From JAQXDR01 sp038138625 (GTDB lineage Bacteria; Pseudomonadota; Alphaproteobacteria; Rhodobacterales; Rhodobacteraceae), in contig JAYQEA010000022.1 in assembly GCA_038138625.1 (NCBI GenBank), forward strand, positions 1 through 42,635: 42,635 bases of DNA, given 5' to 3'. Made by a program: the position numbers and the translations under genes. Shown piece by piece: positions 1 to 8,299 of this stretch. How positions within the stretch are numbered: position 1 is the first letter of the stretch; every line of letters begins with the position of its first letter. The notes below the pieces were generated by a model that was not told where the DNA came from, did no database searches, and was given only the letters and a program-made list of their open reading frames with translations.

Positions 1-1079
1 TCAAGGCGCACCACCAAGGGCACCTGCAATCCGACCTCTTTGACAGCGGCCACAACACCTTCCGCGATCACATCACAGCGCATGATGCCCCCGAAAATGT
101 TGACCAGTATGCCCTTGACCTGTGGGTCAGAGGTGATGATTTTGAAGGCTTCTGTTACCTTTTCCTTGGTCGCACCGCCGCCGACGTCAAGGAAATTGGC
201 AGGTTCTGCGCCGTAAAGCTTGATGATGTCCATCGTCGCCATGGCCAGTCCTGCGCCGTTCACCATACATCCGATTTCCCCGTCCAGCGCGATGTAGTTC
301 AGGTCAAACTTGGAGGCCTGCAGTTCCTTGGGGTCTTCTTCGGTCTCGTCGCGCAGTTCGGCGATATCACGGTGGCGGTAGACGGCATTACCATCAAAGC
401 TGAGCTTGGCATCCAGCAGTTTCAGATCGCCGTTTTCCATGACGATAAGGGGGTTGATCTCAAGCATCTCCATGTCTTTTTCAATGAAGGCTTTGTATAG
501 AATACCCATCAGCTTGACGCATTGTTTGACCTGACCGCCCGTCAACCCAAGCGCAAAGGCGATGCGGCGACCGTGGTAGGCCTGATATCCAGTGGCGGGA
601 TCAACGCTGAAAGACAGGATTTTGTCGGGCGTGTTTTCGGCAACTTCTTCGATATCCATGCCGCCTTCTGTCGAACAGACAAAGCTGACGCGGCTCGACC
701 CACGATCCACGAGAAGTGCAAGATAAAGCTCGCGTGCGATATCACTTCCGTCTTCTATATAGACGCGATTGACCTGCTTGCCACTGGGTCCGGTCTGATG
801 CGTCACGAGGGTCTGGCCCAGCATCTTTTTGGCTTCTTCGGCGGCCTCTTCCACCGATTTCGCCAGACGCACACCGCCTTTTTCGCCAGCTTCTGGTTCT
901 TTGAAAGAGCCCTTGCCACGACCGCCTGCATGGATCTGTGCCTTGACGACCCACAGGGGGCCGTCCATTTCACTGGCGGCGGTCTTGGCCTCTTCGGCTT
1001 TCAAGATGACGCGGCCATCGGACACCGGAGCGCCGTAGCTACGCAAAAGGGCTTTGGCTTGGTATTCATGAATGTTCAT
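1..1079 (-). CDS. sucC: Succinyl-CoA synthetase (ADP-forming) beta subunit, C-terminus cut by window edge
   Basis: SucC forms, with SucD, the TCA-cycle enzyme that converts succinyl-CoA to succinate with ATP or GTP formation in the cytoplasm. The reverse strand opens with MNIHEYQAKALLRSYG, the characteristic start of the ATP-grasp beta subunit, and continues through VSDGRVILK. About 359 codons are visible; the family is close to 397 residues, so roughly the last 40 residues and any following sucD lie left of the window. The start is the ATG at 1077-1079. A pair of TGTGATCACA palindromes sits 112-142 bp upstream. No frameshift is visible in the part present. Confidence 0.95.
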   Translation of the reverse strand, partial: MNIHEYQAKALLRSYGAPVSDGRVILKAEEAKTAASEMDGPLWVVKAQIHAGGRGKGSFKEPEAGEKGGVRLAKSVEEAAEEAKKMLGQTLVTHQTGPSGKQVNRVYIEDGSDIARELYLALLVDRGSSRVSFVCSTEGGMDIEEVAENTPDKILSFSVDPATGYQAYHGRRIAFALGLTGGQVKQCVKLMGILYKAFIEKDMEMLEINPLIVMENGDLKLLDAKLSFDGNAVYRHRDIAELRDETEEDPKELQASKFDLNYIALDGEIGCMVNGAGLAMATMDIIKLYGAEPANFLDVGGGATKEKVTEAFKIITSDPQVKGILVNIFGGIMRCDVIAEGVVAAVKEVGLQVPLVVRL

Positions 1080-1190
1080 TGAGACACTGTTCCGTCTTTG
1101 CTTCGGTTTCTGCGGGTATAAGCCTGCATCGTACTTTGGTGCCATGAATATTTGCGTTGAAAGAGGCTTTCCGAAGAAAAAAGCGACATT

Positions 1191-1221
1191 TGTGATCACA
1201 TGAAAAAAATGTGTGATCACA
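1191..1221. promoter_or_regulatory. Paired TGTGATCACA palindromes upstream of sucC
   Basis: The perfect 10-bp palindrome TGTGATCACA occurs at 1191-1200 and again at 1212-1221, so the two centres are 21 bp apart, about two helical turns. They lie in the 379-bp gap between sucC and the upstream hydrolase gene. The same pair with the same spacing is found upstream of sdhC at 8140-8170. Two dimers bound on one DNA face is the natural reading. The regulator is unknown to me. Nothing else was recognised in the rest of this gap (1080-1458). Confidence 0.75.
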
Positions 1222-1458
1222 AAAATTTTTCATACGTAACATATGGTGTCGTCAAAAGCGGAATCGCTCTTGCAGGTTGGTCGTTTTAGATCGCTGCGTG
1301 AGTGTCAGAGCCGCAGATCAAAACGGTTGAATCGCTGTAAAGAGTTTCCTGCCCAGCTATGTCTTCAAATCATTGGCCGCAGGCGCATGCGACGCCGAGG
1401 TAAGGCCTCGACTGTGACTATGAGGGTCTCATCGACGCATTTATGGTTTTGGCCTTGG

Positions 1459-2205
1459 TCAGAGCGTCACATGTTTTAACGTTGAATAATGCTCGGTGCC
1501 CGGCACGCGGTGCAGAGTGCATCTTTCCCCCCATTGGTCTTTTAATGCCTGTGACATTTCGGGGGGGGACCATGTATCTTTCGTTCCATGCCATAAATCA
1601 ACATCGCAGTTGATGCGGAGCAAATCGTTGCGCCAATCTGCAACATAGGCAGATATATACCTTAGATACGCCTTTGGATGTTGAACAAAGCTGTCAGACA
1701 GGGCTTTGCGTATAATCGTTTGGAAGGCCTGATCTTCAAGAAGTGCCTGTTCCTCGGGACCGCACTTCGAAAAGAGGCTCTTTATGAGAACACCAGGCGC
1801 AATGCGGGTTGCTATGCCCTGAAGTGCGGTGACAGCCCGCAGCACTCTTGGACGGTTCATGGCGAGATCAAACACGGGTTTGCCCGCCATGACCGGCAGA
1901 AAATCCCCGAGCTGCAAAGGAGCCGCCGGAGAGACCAAAGTGAGCCGTGAAACGCGTTCGGGATGAGTTGCCGCAATTTTTATTGCCACCATGGCACCGA
2001 TGGAAAAGCCTACCAGATGAATTTTTTCAGCTGTGGTGCCCGAAATATTTGTGTCTAACGCTTGGGGAATCGTCGCTTCAACCGTGTTCGCAGACCCTTC
2101 TAAAAGAGCCAGAGGAATAAACGTTGCAGCGGGATTTTTTTCCAAAAGTAATTCGTAATCGGATGGGCTGCCGGGCATGCCATGGCAGAAGACAATTGGT
2201 TCCAT
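1459..2205 (-). CDS. Alpha/beta-fold hydrolase
   Basis: This 248-residue protein has the layout of an alpha/beta hydrolase. HGMPG near residue 8 forms the oxyanion region and GFSIG gives the nucleophile Ser68. Asp210 in HGTKD and His239 in GTEHYS complete a plausible catalytic triad. There is no signal peptide, so it is probably cytoplasmic. The substrate cannot be told from sequence; homologues are annotated loosely as esterases or lactonases. It lies between mdh and sucC on the same strand. The terminator after mdh and its own 260-bp upstream gap suggest it is transcribed separately. Confidence 0.8.
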   Translation of the reverse strand: MEPIVFCHGMPGSPSDYELLLEKNPAATFIPLALLEGSANTVEATIPQALDTNISGTTAEKIHLVGFSIGAMVAIKIAATHPERVSRLTLVSPAAPLQLGDFLPVMAGKPVFDLAMNRPRVLRAVTALQGIATRIAPGVLIKSLFSKCGPEEQALLEDQAFQTIIRKALSDSFVQHPKAYLRYISAYVADWRNDLLRINCDVDLWHGTKDTWSPPEMSQALKDQWGERCTLHRVPGTEHYSTLKHVTL

Positions 2206-2410
2206 GCGTCGTGGTGTCCTTTTTAACTTAAAAAAACCTTGTCATCACGTCCGCAACTGATGTGCCTTGCACGCTTTTAAGGTTAGCTGTGCATTGTGCT
2301 CTCAAAGATCCCAGAGACTATGTTTGTCAGGGGCTTTGAGTTCTATGTGGTTCCGTGTACGGCCACTATTGAGATATGCTCATAGTTGAAAAATTTTTAG
2401 AGTTTAACTT

Positions 2411-2439
2411 AAAAAAAACCGCGACCTTTTGGGCCGCGG
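2411..2439 (-). terminator. Rho-independent terminator of mdh
   Basis: Read on the minus strand, CCGCGGCC, a 5-base loop CAAAA and GGTCGCGG form an 8-bp stem with one G-U pair. Eight consecutive T follow directly. It begins 28 bp past the mdh stop codon, the classical position and shape for an intrinsic terminator. Confidence 0.92.
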
Positions 2440-2466
2440 CTAGATCTTCGTTTAACACGGACTTTT

Positions 2467-3429
2467 CTACGTTAATGAACTGTCGATGCCTTTGCATGCT
2501 TCGACCAAACCCTTGACCGCGTTTACCGAATTATCAAACATAGCTTGCTCATCGGCAGTAAGTTTGATGTCGACGACCTTTTCAACTCCGCCCGCACCGA
2601 TGATTGTGGGCACTCCGACATACATACCGTTTAACCCGAATTCGCCCTGACATTCCGCAGCGCATGGCAACAAGCGCTTCTGGTCCTTCAGATAAGCCTC
2701 TGCCATTTCAATCGCACTTGTTGCAGGCGCATAAAACGCCGACCCGGTTTTCAGCAACCCGACGATCTCTGCGCCGCCATCGCGCGTGCGTTGGACGATT
2801 GCGTCGAGGTTCTCTTGGCTGGTCCAGCCCATTGTCACCAGATCGGGCAAAGGGATTCCTGCCACGGTCGAATAACGGGTCAGTGGCACCATCGTATCGC
2901 CATGCCCCCCGAGCACAAAGGCTGTAACGTCCTTCATTGAGACGTTGAATTCTAGGCTCAGGAAGTGGCGGAACCGTGCACTATCAAGCACGCCTGCCAT
3001 ACCGCACACTTTATTAGCAGGGAGGCCCGAAAACTTTTGAAGAGCCCAAACCATTGCATCCAAAGGGTTCGTGATGCAGATCACAAAGGCATCGGGCGCG
3101 TTGTCACGGATACCTTCGCCGACTGACTTCATAACCTTCAGGTTGATACCCAACAGATCATCCCGGCTCATTCCCGGTTTGCGGGGGACACCGGCAGTGA
3201 CGATGCAAACGTCCGCACCTGCGATATCGGCGTAGTCCTGAGTACCGCGTAAGTGTGCGTCAAAACCCTCAGATGGACCCGACTCTGCGATGTCCAGCGC
3301 CTTGCCTTCTGGGGTTCCCTGGGCGATGTCGAACAAGACGACGTCGCCCAGTTCCTTGATGGCTGCCAAATGAGCAAGCGTACCACCAATCTGTCCTGCA
3401 CCAATCAGGGCGATTTTGGGTCTGGCCAT
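2467..3429 (-). CDS. mdh: Malate dehydrogenase, NAD-dependent
   Basis: It interconverts malate and oxaloacetate in the TCA cycle. The 320-residue protein is the lactate-dehydrogenase-like type found in alphaproteobacteria. GAGQIGG (residues 10-16) is the NAD-binding turn and Asp34 in LFDIA should select NAD. Arg83 and Arg89 in PRKPGMSRDD bind substrate, Asn121 and Arg153 are conserved, and His176 in GGHGDTMVP is the catalytic base. Length and motifs are complete. A strong terminator follows and a LacI-type palindrome lies 34 bp upstream of the start. The malyl-CoA thioesterase gene nearby could feed it malate. Confidence 0.97.
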   Translation of the reverse strand: MARPKIALIGAGQIGGTLAHLAAIKELGDVVLFDIAQGTPEGKALDIAESGPSEGFDAHLRGTQDYADIAGADVCIVTAGVPRKPGMSRDDLLGINLKVMKSVGEGIRDNAPDAFVICITNPLDAMVWALQKFSGLPANKVCGMAGVLDSARFRHFLSLEFNVSMKDVTAFVLGGHGDTMVPLTRYSTVAGIPLPDLVTMGWTSQENLDAIVQRTRDGGAEIVGLLKTGSAFYAPATSAIEMAEAYLKDQKRLLPCAAECQGEFGLNGMYVGVPTIIGAGGVEKVVDIKLTADEQAMFDNSVNAVKGLVEACKGIDSSLT

Positions 3430-3462
3430 GGGATTTTCTCCGGTCGTGGTTTTCAGTTGGGA

Positions 3463-3553
3463 AACCGGTTAAAGTTTTGAGCAGCTTCGCGCAAGTGTGC
3501 ATTGCTGCGACGCAGCGGTCTGTGGGGTTTTGCCACTCGGTCGGGAACCGGTT
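3463..3553. promoter_or_regulatory. Two AACCGGTT palindromes between mdh and the TauE-type permease gene
   Basis: AACCGGTT occurs at 3463-3470 and at 3546-3553, each preceded by GGGA and followed by AAAG. The first is about 34 bp upstream of mdh, the second 60 bp upstream of the divergent permease gene. Even palindromes with a central CG are typical of LacI-family operators. A CceR/PckR-type central-carbon regulator is a candidate, but that link is my inference. Confidence 0.5.
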
Positions 3554-3612
3554 AAAGGGTTCTGGTTAGCGACGAATTTCGTCCCCATGCTGTTCATATA
3601 GGCCTTTATTCG

Positions 3613-4359
3613 ATGGACGTAACTTTTTTGGTATTTACCGGTGTGGCAGTTCTATTTGCTGGAATTTCCAAGGGAGGATTCGGATCTGGAGCGGCATTTG
3701 CCAGTTCGGCGATTCTTGCAATCATCCTGCCCCCGGCAATGGCACTTGGAATTATGCTGCCATTGCTGATGTTGATGGATACAACCAGCCTGCGCGCCTA
3801 TTGGGGCAAATGGTCGTGGCCCGATGCGCGTGTGCTGTTGATAGGAAGCCTGCCGGGCACGTTGCTCGGCGCCGTCTTTTTTGTGGCTGTCAATCCGGAC
3901 GTTATTCGTGTCTTGATAGGCGCCATCAGTTTGGCTTTCGTGGCATGGCAGATGCTGGCACGATCGCGGTTGCTCAGACTAAAGGATAGCCGGTTTGGCG
4001 AACGCGCGGGTCTGGTTGCTGGTGTGATCCTCGGCTTCACCAGTTTTGTCAGCCATGCGGGCGGACCGGCGGCCGCCGTGTATCTTTTGGGGCAAAAGCT
4101 CTCCAAGACGGGCTATCAGGCCACGACCGTCCTGATTTTTGCTGTGGTCAACTTTGTAAAGGCGCTCTTTTACGCCGGAATGGGTATATTCACATTTGAT
4201 GGCCTGGCGACCACGTTGATATTTGCACCTGTAGCCGTGTTGGGTACCTGGCTTGGTATCCGAGCGCATTTCGTGCTGTCTGAACGGGTATTCTTTGCAC
4301 TCACCTACGTCATGTTGGTTATCACAGGTGTTAAGCTGATCTATGACGGATTGGTTTAG
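3613..4359 (+). CDS. TauE/SafE-family membrane permease
   Basis: This 248-residue protein is almost entirely hydrophobic, with about seven or eight predicted membrane segments. It begins with FTGVAVLFAGISKGGFGSG, the glycine-rich first helix typical of the TauE/SafE (DUF81) family. The second half repeats the pattern, with GVILGFTSFVSHAGGPAAA, as expected for the family's internal duplication. Members export sulfite, sulfoacetate and other organic anions; the substrate here is not determined. It is divergent from mdh and shares its regulatory gap, so it might move a C4 or sulfonated acid, but this is speculation. Confidence 0.85.
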   Translation: MDVTFLVFTGVAVLFAGISKGGFGSGAAFASSAILAIILPPAMALGIMLPLLMLMDTTSLRAYWGKWSWPDARVLLIGSLPGTLLGAVFFVAVNPDVIRVLIGAISLAFVAWQMLARSRLLRLKDSRFGERAGLVAGVILGFTSFVSHAGGPAAAVYLLGQKLSKTGYQATTVLIFAVVNFVKALFYAGMGIFTFDGLATTLIFAPVAVLGTWLGIRAHFVLSERVFFALTYVMLVITGVKLIYDGLV

Positions 4360-4552
4360 CCCCGCATGACCGCGTTTCCACTCAGATAGGTTAATGGTCC
4401 AGAGGACAGAGAGCGAATTGCAATACTGTCGCGCCTATGCCGCTGATTTATTACAGAAAATACCAATTTTCTGCAATGCGGCAAATTGCGGTTGTATTTT
4501 TTGGAAATATCATATCTTTTCTGCGCAATATTATTAGCCAAAGAGAGGCAGC

Positions 4553-5407
4553 ATGACGCGTGATATGCGACCCTATCGATCTGTTCTGTACATTCCCGGA
4601 TCAAAGGACCGTGCACTTGAGAAAGCGCAGTCGTTGCAGGTGGATGCAATTATTTTTGACTTGGAAGACGCGGTCTCGGCAGAGGAAAAGGTCAATGCCC
4701 GTGGAAAATTGGCAGCTGCGCTACAGTCGAACACGTACGGGCAACGAGCAAAGATCGTCCGTATTAATGGACTAGAGACACCATGGGGGCGCGAAGATGC
4801 TGAACGCGTCGCTGAAATGGAGTGTGACGCTGTGCTCTTGCCCAAAGTTGAAACAACGGAACAACTGGATCGTTTGGCGGGAATTACGGGCGATGTGCCG
4901 ATCTGGGTTATGATGGAGACGCCCCGAGCCATGCTGAATGCCGATGCGATTGCTGGCCACCCAAAGGTCGCCGGAATGGTCTTGGGCACCAACGATCTGG
5001 CCAAAGACCTTGGCGTGCGTTTCCGCAAAGACCGACTGCCTTTGGTCACGTCACTGTCGCTGTGTATTTTGGCCGCAAAAACTCACGATGTGATCATCGT
5101 CGATGGGGTCTACAATGCATTCAAAGACCAAGATGGGCTGGTCTTTGAATGTAATCAGGGTCGCGATTTGGGCTTTGATGGCAAAACCCTGATCCATCCC
5201 GCGCAGATTGATGCGGCAAATTCGGCCTTTGCCCCAACGCAGGACGAAGTGGATCTGGCACGCCGGCAAATTGCTGCGTTCGACGCCGCCGAGGCGGTTG
5301 GGCAGGGTGTGGCCGTGGTCGATGGAAAGATTGTGGAGAATTTGCACGTGGTGACGGCAAAATCTACAATTGCCAAAGCAGAAATCATTGCCGCGCGTGC
5401 TGAGTGA
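4553..5407 (+). CDS. mcl2: (3S)-malyl-CoA thioesterase / malyl-CoA lyase-type enzyme (HpcH/HpaI-CitE family)
   Basis: The 284-residue protein belongs to the citrate-lyase-beta-like family. It opens with RSVLYIPGSKDRALEKA and carries FDLEDAV (residues 35-41), Arg70, the Mg ligand Glu122 in METPRA and Asp148 in GTNDLAKD. DGKTLIHPAQ near residue 209 is the CoA-side motif. In Rhodobacter the paralogue Mcl2 hydrolyses (3S)-malyl-CoA to malate and CoA and maps between mdh and mch, the same order seen here. The length is shorter than true Mcl1 lyases (about 318 residues), favouring Mcl2. AGAGAGGC just upstream of the ATG supports this start. Confidence 0.85.
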   Translation: MTRDMRPYRSVLYIPGSKDRALEKAQSLQVDAIIFDLEDAVSAEEKVNARGKLAAALQSNTYGQRAKIVRINGLETPWGREDAERVAEMECDAVLLPKVETTEQLDRLAGITGDVPIWVMMETPRAMLNADAIAGHPKVAGMVLGTNDLAKDLGVRFRKDRLPLVTSLSLCILAAKTHDVIIVDGVYNAFKDQDGLVFECNQGRDLGFDGKTLIHPAQIDAANSAFAPTQDEVDLARRQIAAFDAAEAVGQGVAVVDGKIVENLHVVTAKSTIAKAEIIAARAE

Positions 5408-5443
5408 CGTCACACTTCAAAAAGGCTTACCTAGGAGGGACCC

Positions 5444-5995
5444 ATGGGATTGCTAATACTTGGCGTGGCGCTTTGGTGGAGCGCGCATATTTTCAAAAGG
5501 ACTGTACCGGGTCTGCGCGACCGGATGGGAGACTCAGGCAAATTAGGCGTTGTGGTGGTGCTGCTGGCATCAATCATTTTGATGGTGATCGGCTACCGGG
5601 GGGCCGAGGGGGCGTTTTTCTGGGGCCGTACCCCTGCGATGAGCCACCTGAACAATTTTCTGATGCTGATAGCTTTCTACTTTATGAGCCCCGGTCCGAA
5701 AAAAGGTGCGTTGTTTTATAAACTGCGCCACCCCATGCTCACAGGCTTTTTGATATTTACCATCGCGCATCTTTTGGTGAATGGAGACGTGCCGTCGTTT
5801 ATCCTGTTCGGAGGATTGGGGCTTTGGGCGATTGTCGCAATGGTCTTGATCAATCAGGCAGAGCCCGAATGGACGCCGCCCGCAAAAGGACCTATCGCAA
5901 AGGATATCATGTTCTTGGCGATCTCTTTCGTGCCGCTGGCCGTGGTTGGTTGGATCCATCAATACCTTGGCGTCTGGCCATTTGCAGGTGGGTGA
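5444..5995 (+). CDS. nnrU: NnrU family membrane protein
   Basis: This is a 183-residue integral membrane protein of the NnrU family. Hydrophobic segments lie near residues 1-15, 31-48, 68-82, 98-112, 119-135 and 153-168. KLRHPMLTGFLIFTIAHLL near residue 90 is the conserved heart of the family. NnrU was named in denitrifiers as a gene linked to nitric-oxide reduction, but its biochemical role is not settled and most members lie outside denitrification loci. A strong ribosome site, TAGGAGGGA, precedes the ATG 36 bp after mcl2. It appears to be in one operon with mcl2, the DUF1737 gene and mch. Confidence 0.85.
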   Translation: MGLLILGVALWWSAHIFKRTVPGLRDRMGDSGKLGVVVVLLASIILMVIGYRGAEGAFFWGRTPAMSHLNNFLMLIAFYFMSPGPKKGALFYKLRHPMLTGFLIFTIAHLLVNGDVPSFILFGGLGLWAIVAMVLINQAEPEWTPPAKGPIAKDIMFLAISFVPLAVVGWIHQYLGVWPFAGG

Positions 5996-5996
5996 C

Positions 5997-6200
5997 ATGC
6001 AACTTTACAGGTTTCTCAGCGAGGACGACACATCTGCGTTCTGTCATAAAGTGACGGCCGCGTTGAATGCTGGGTGGCACTTACACGGCTCGCCCACCTA
6101 CGCTTTCGATGCGGCAAACGGTGTGATGCGCTGCGGTCAGGCAGTGATCAAAGAGGTGGACGGGAGCTATACACCGGGCCTCAAACTCGGAGAGCAGTGA
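5997..6200 (+). CDS. DUF1737 domain protein (67 aa)
   Basis: A 67-residue protein that starts MQLYRFLSEDDTSAFCHK and carries HLHGSPTYAFD around residue 29, matching the small DUF1737 domain. The start is the ATG at 5997, one base after the nnrU stop, and its own stop TGA is followed at once by the mch ATG. Such tight packing points to translational coupling in the mcl2-nnrU-mch operon. The function is unknown. Confidence 0.85.
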   Translation: MQLYRFLSEDDTSAFCHKVTAALNAGWHLHGSPTYAFDAANGVMRCGQAVIKEVDGSYTPGLKLGEQ

Positions 6201-7232
6201 ATGGCCAAGACCAATCCTGGTTGGTTTTTTGAAGACTATAGCGTGGGGCAGATTATCAATCATGCTGTGCCACGCACCGTGTCGGGAGGCGAAAGAGCCT
6301 TATATCATGCGCTTTATCCTGCGCGGCATGCGTTGTATTCGTCGGATGCGTTTGCCCAAAGCTGTGGGCTCTCAGCGTCACCAATTGATGATCTGGCCGC
6401 TTTCCACGTTGTTTTTGGCAAGACCGTGCCGGACGTTTCGCTGAATGCGGTCGCAAATCTTGGCTATGCAGAAGGACGATGGCTCTTGCCGGTGTTTCCC
6501 GGCGATACCCTCAGATCACGATCCGAAGTCATCGGTTTGAAGCAGAATTCAAATGGTAGGACCGGCGTTGTGTACGTGCGCACCGAAGGTTTGAATCAAC
6601 ATGATCACGTTGTCCTTAGCTATGTCCGCTGGGTTATGGTGCGTAAAGCCAATTTTGATGCCCCTGCACCGGTGACTGTGCTGCCTGACCTTAAGGCGGT
6701 GCTAGACGCGGATGATTTAATGGTTCCGAAGGGGCTGGACTTTACCCGGTATGATACCGTTCTGGGCGGTGAACCGCACCGGTGGTCGGACTACGACGTG
6801 GGTGAACAGATTGATCATGTCGATGGTGTGACCGTGGACGAGGCAGAACATATGATGGCCACACGCCTTTGGCAGAACACTGCCAAGGTCCATTTCGACG
6901 CAACATATCGACCTGACGGACAACGCCTGATTTATGGTGGCTACGTGATTTCAATGGCACGTGCCCTGTCTTTCAACGGTTTGGCCAACGCACAAATGAT
7001 AGCGGGATTGAACAGCGGGACCCATGTCAACCCCTGCTTTGCCGGAACAACGATCAAAGCGTGGTCCAAAGTGCTGGATCGTGCTCCGACAAAAGCGCCC
7101 GGCGTCGGAGCCTTGCGGTTGCGGCTCGTTGCGACATCGGACGGAGACCCATTTGAGTTGCGCGGTCCTGACGGTAAATACCTTCCTTCGGTTCTTCTGG
7201 ATCTGGACTACTGGGTGCTGGTGCCGATGTAG
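6201..7232 (+). CDS. mch: Mesaconyl-CoA hydratase (beta-methylmalyl-CoA dehydratase)
   Basis: Mch reversibly hydrates mesaconyl-CoA to (2R,3S)-beta-methylmalyl-CoA in the ethylmalonyl-CoA pathway for acetyl-CoA assimilation. The 343-residue protein opens with NPGWFFEDYSVGQ and has two MaoC-like hot-dog halves, about residues 5-150 and 185-340. The second begins RWSDYDVGEQIDHVDG, echoing the first. The length equals what I recall for Rhodobacter Mch. It directly follows the DUF1737 gene and shares the operon with mcl2, which acts on the related malyl-CoA. Family alternatives such as itaconyl-CoA hydratase are possible, but the neighbourhood argues for Mch. Confidence 0.9.
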   Translation: MAKTNPGWFFEDYSVGQIINHAVPRTVSGGERALYHALYPARHALYSSDAFAQSCGLSASPIDDLAAFHVVFGKTVPDVSLNAVANLGYAEGRWLLPVFPGDTLRSRSEVIGLKQNSNGRTGVVYVRTEGLNQHDHVVLSYVRWVMVRKANFDAPAPVTVLPDLKAVLDADDLMVPKGLDFTRYDTVLGGEPHRWSDYDVGEQIDHVDGVTVDEAEHMMATRLWQNTAKVHFDATYRPDGQRLIYGGYVISMARALSFNGLANAQMIAGLNSGTHVNPCFAGTTIKAWSKVLDRAPTKAPGVGALRLRLVATSDGDPFELRGPDGKYLPSVLLDLDYWVLVPM

Positions 7233-7383
7233 ACGCCCGATTATCAGGTGCCTTAGGCTGGATTACGGCAAAACGGCGCATATCGTTTCGCATCGAATGC
7301 CGAAAGCACTGCAGTTTTGACCGGGTCCGAACCATAGGAGAGCTGAGCAAATTTATAAACCTGATCTCATGGAGAGGGCCCTT

Positions 7384-8103
7384 ATGTCACGTTTTCTTGC
7401 CACACTCGTCTGTGCAGGTCTGTTGGCCGGCACTGCAGACGCGGACGATGACCGTACCGCTTTTGTTGAGGCGAATGTTCTGGGGATTTTCTATCACGAG
7501 CTTGGCCATGCCATGATTGACCTGCTGGACTTGCCAATTTTTGGTCAGGAAGAAGATGCCGCAGACGTTGCGTCGATCTTGATGATTGATTTGCTGTGGG
7601 AGGATGCCACTGCTCTGGATCTTGCCTATGCAACCGCGGATGGCTTTTACGCCGAAGCCCGAAGGGTCGACGCAGATGACGTGACCTTTTGGGGTGTCCA
7701 TGGTCCGGATGCACAGCGTTTTTACAATACGGTCTGCTTGTTTTACGGAGGCAATACTGAAAGTCGCAGAGATTTCGCCGAGTATATGGAACTGCCGACA
7801 GAACGTGCTGACACATGTGCAGAGGAATATGATTTGGCTTTAAAAAGCTGGGGCGCGGCATTTGAGACATTGTCTGATCTGGATGGGGCCGAACTTACCT
7901 TTCAGTCCGATGCTTCGGGTGATTGGGTGGATTTGCTGGCTGCGGAGGTGGCAGCGCTTAATGACCACTTCTCTTGGCCTGAAAAACTGACTGTATCCGC
8001 AGGGCCGTGCGGCGAGGCAAACGCTTGGTATGATCCCAGTGAGATCGAGATTCGATTCTGTAGTGAATTTGTGCCCCACCTTGATTCATTGTACGTTCCC
8101 TAA
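7384..8103 (+). CDS. DUF4344 putative metallopeptidase, exported
   Basis: The 239-residue protein starts with a signal peptide (MSRFLATLVCAGLLAGTADA) and so should be periplasmic. FYHELGHAMID (residues 36-46) contains the zinc-protease HExxH signature, and EEDAADVAS after it could supply the third ligand; this matches DUF4344. I chose the ATG at 7384 rather than 7369 because GGAGAGG lies six bases upstream and the signal peptide then begins at residue 1. Cysteines near residues 118, 139, 205 and 221 may form disulfides. The substrate is unknown. It sits alone between mch and sdhC on the same strand. Confidence 0.8.
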   Translation: MSRFLATLVCAGLLAGTADADDDRTAFVEANVLGIFYHELGHAMIDLLDLPIFGQEEDAADVASILMIDLLWEDATALDLAYATADGFYAEARRVDADDVTFWGVHGPDAQRFYNTVCLFYGGNTESRRDFAEYMELPTERADTCAEEYDLALKSWGAAFETLSDLDGAELTFQSDASGDWVDLLAAEVAALNDHFSWPEKLTVSAGPCGEANAWYDPSEIEIRFCSEFVPHLDSLYVP

Positions 8104-8139
8104 TCTTTTTTGTACCAATATCAGAAGATCGAATAAGTT

Positions 8140-8170
8140 TGTGATCACACAAACTTCAGCTGTGATCACA
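8140..8170. promoter_or_regulatory. Paired TGTGATCACA palindromes upstream of sdhC
   Basis: TGTGATCACA occurs at 8140-8149 and 8161-8170, centres 21 bp apart, 130 bp before the sdhC start. Sequence and spacing are identical to the pair upstream of sucC at 1191-1221. I found no other full copy of this 10-mer in the window, so the two pairs probably mark a shared regulator of the succinate-handling steps. Confidence 0.75.
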
Positions 8171-8299
8171 AGGGTTGTATTTCTTGTTGGTTGCGCCAAA
8201 AAACCGCGCTTAACATGGGTGCATATACGACGACGCCGTGCAAAAAACTTCTCGTGACACCGCAAAAGCCGTGTAACGCCAACCGAAAGGACAGCTCTT

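Noticed and set aside
1191..1221. CRP/FNR binding sites
   Set aside because: Half-sites TGTGA and TCACA are adjacent without the 6-base spacer required by CRP, and FNR sites have TTGAT halves.
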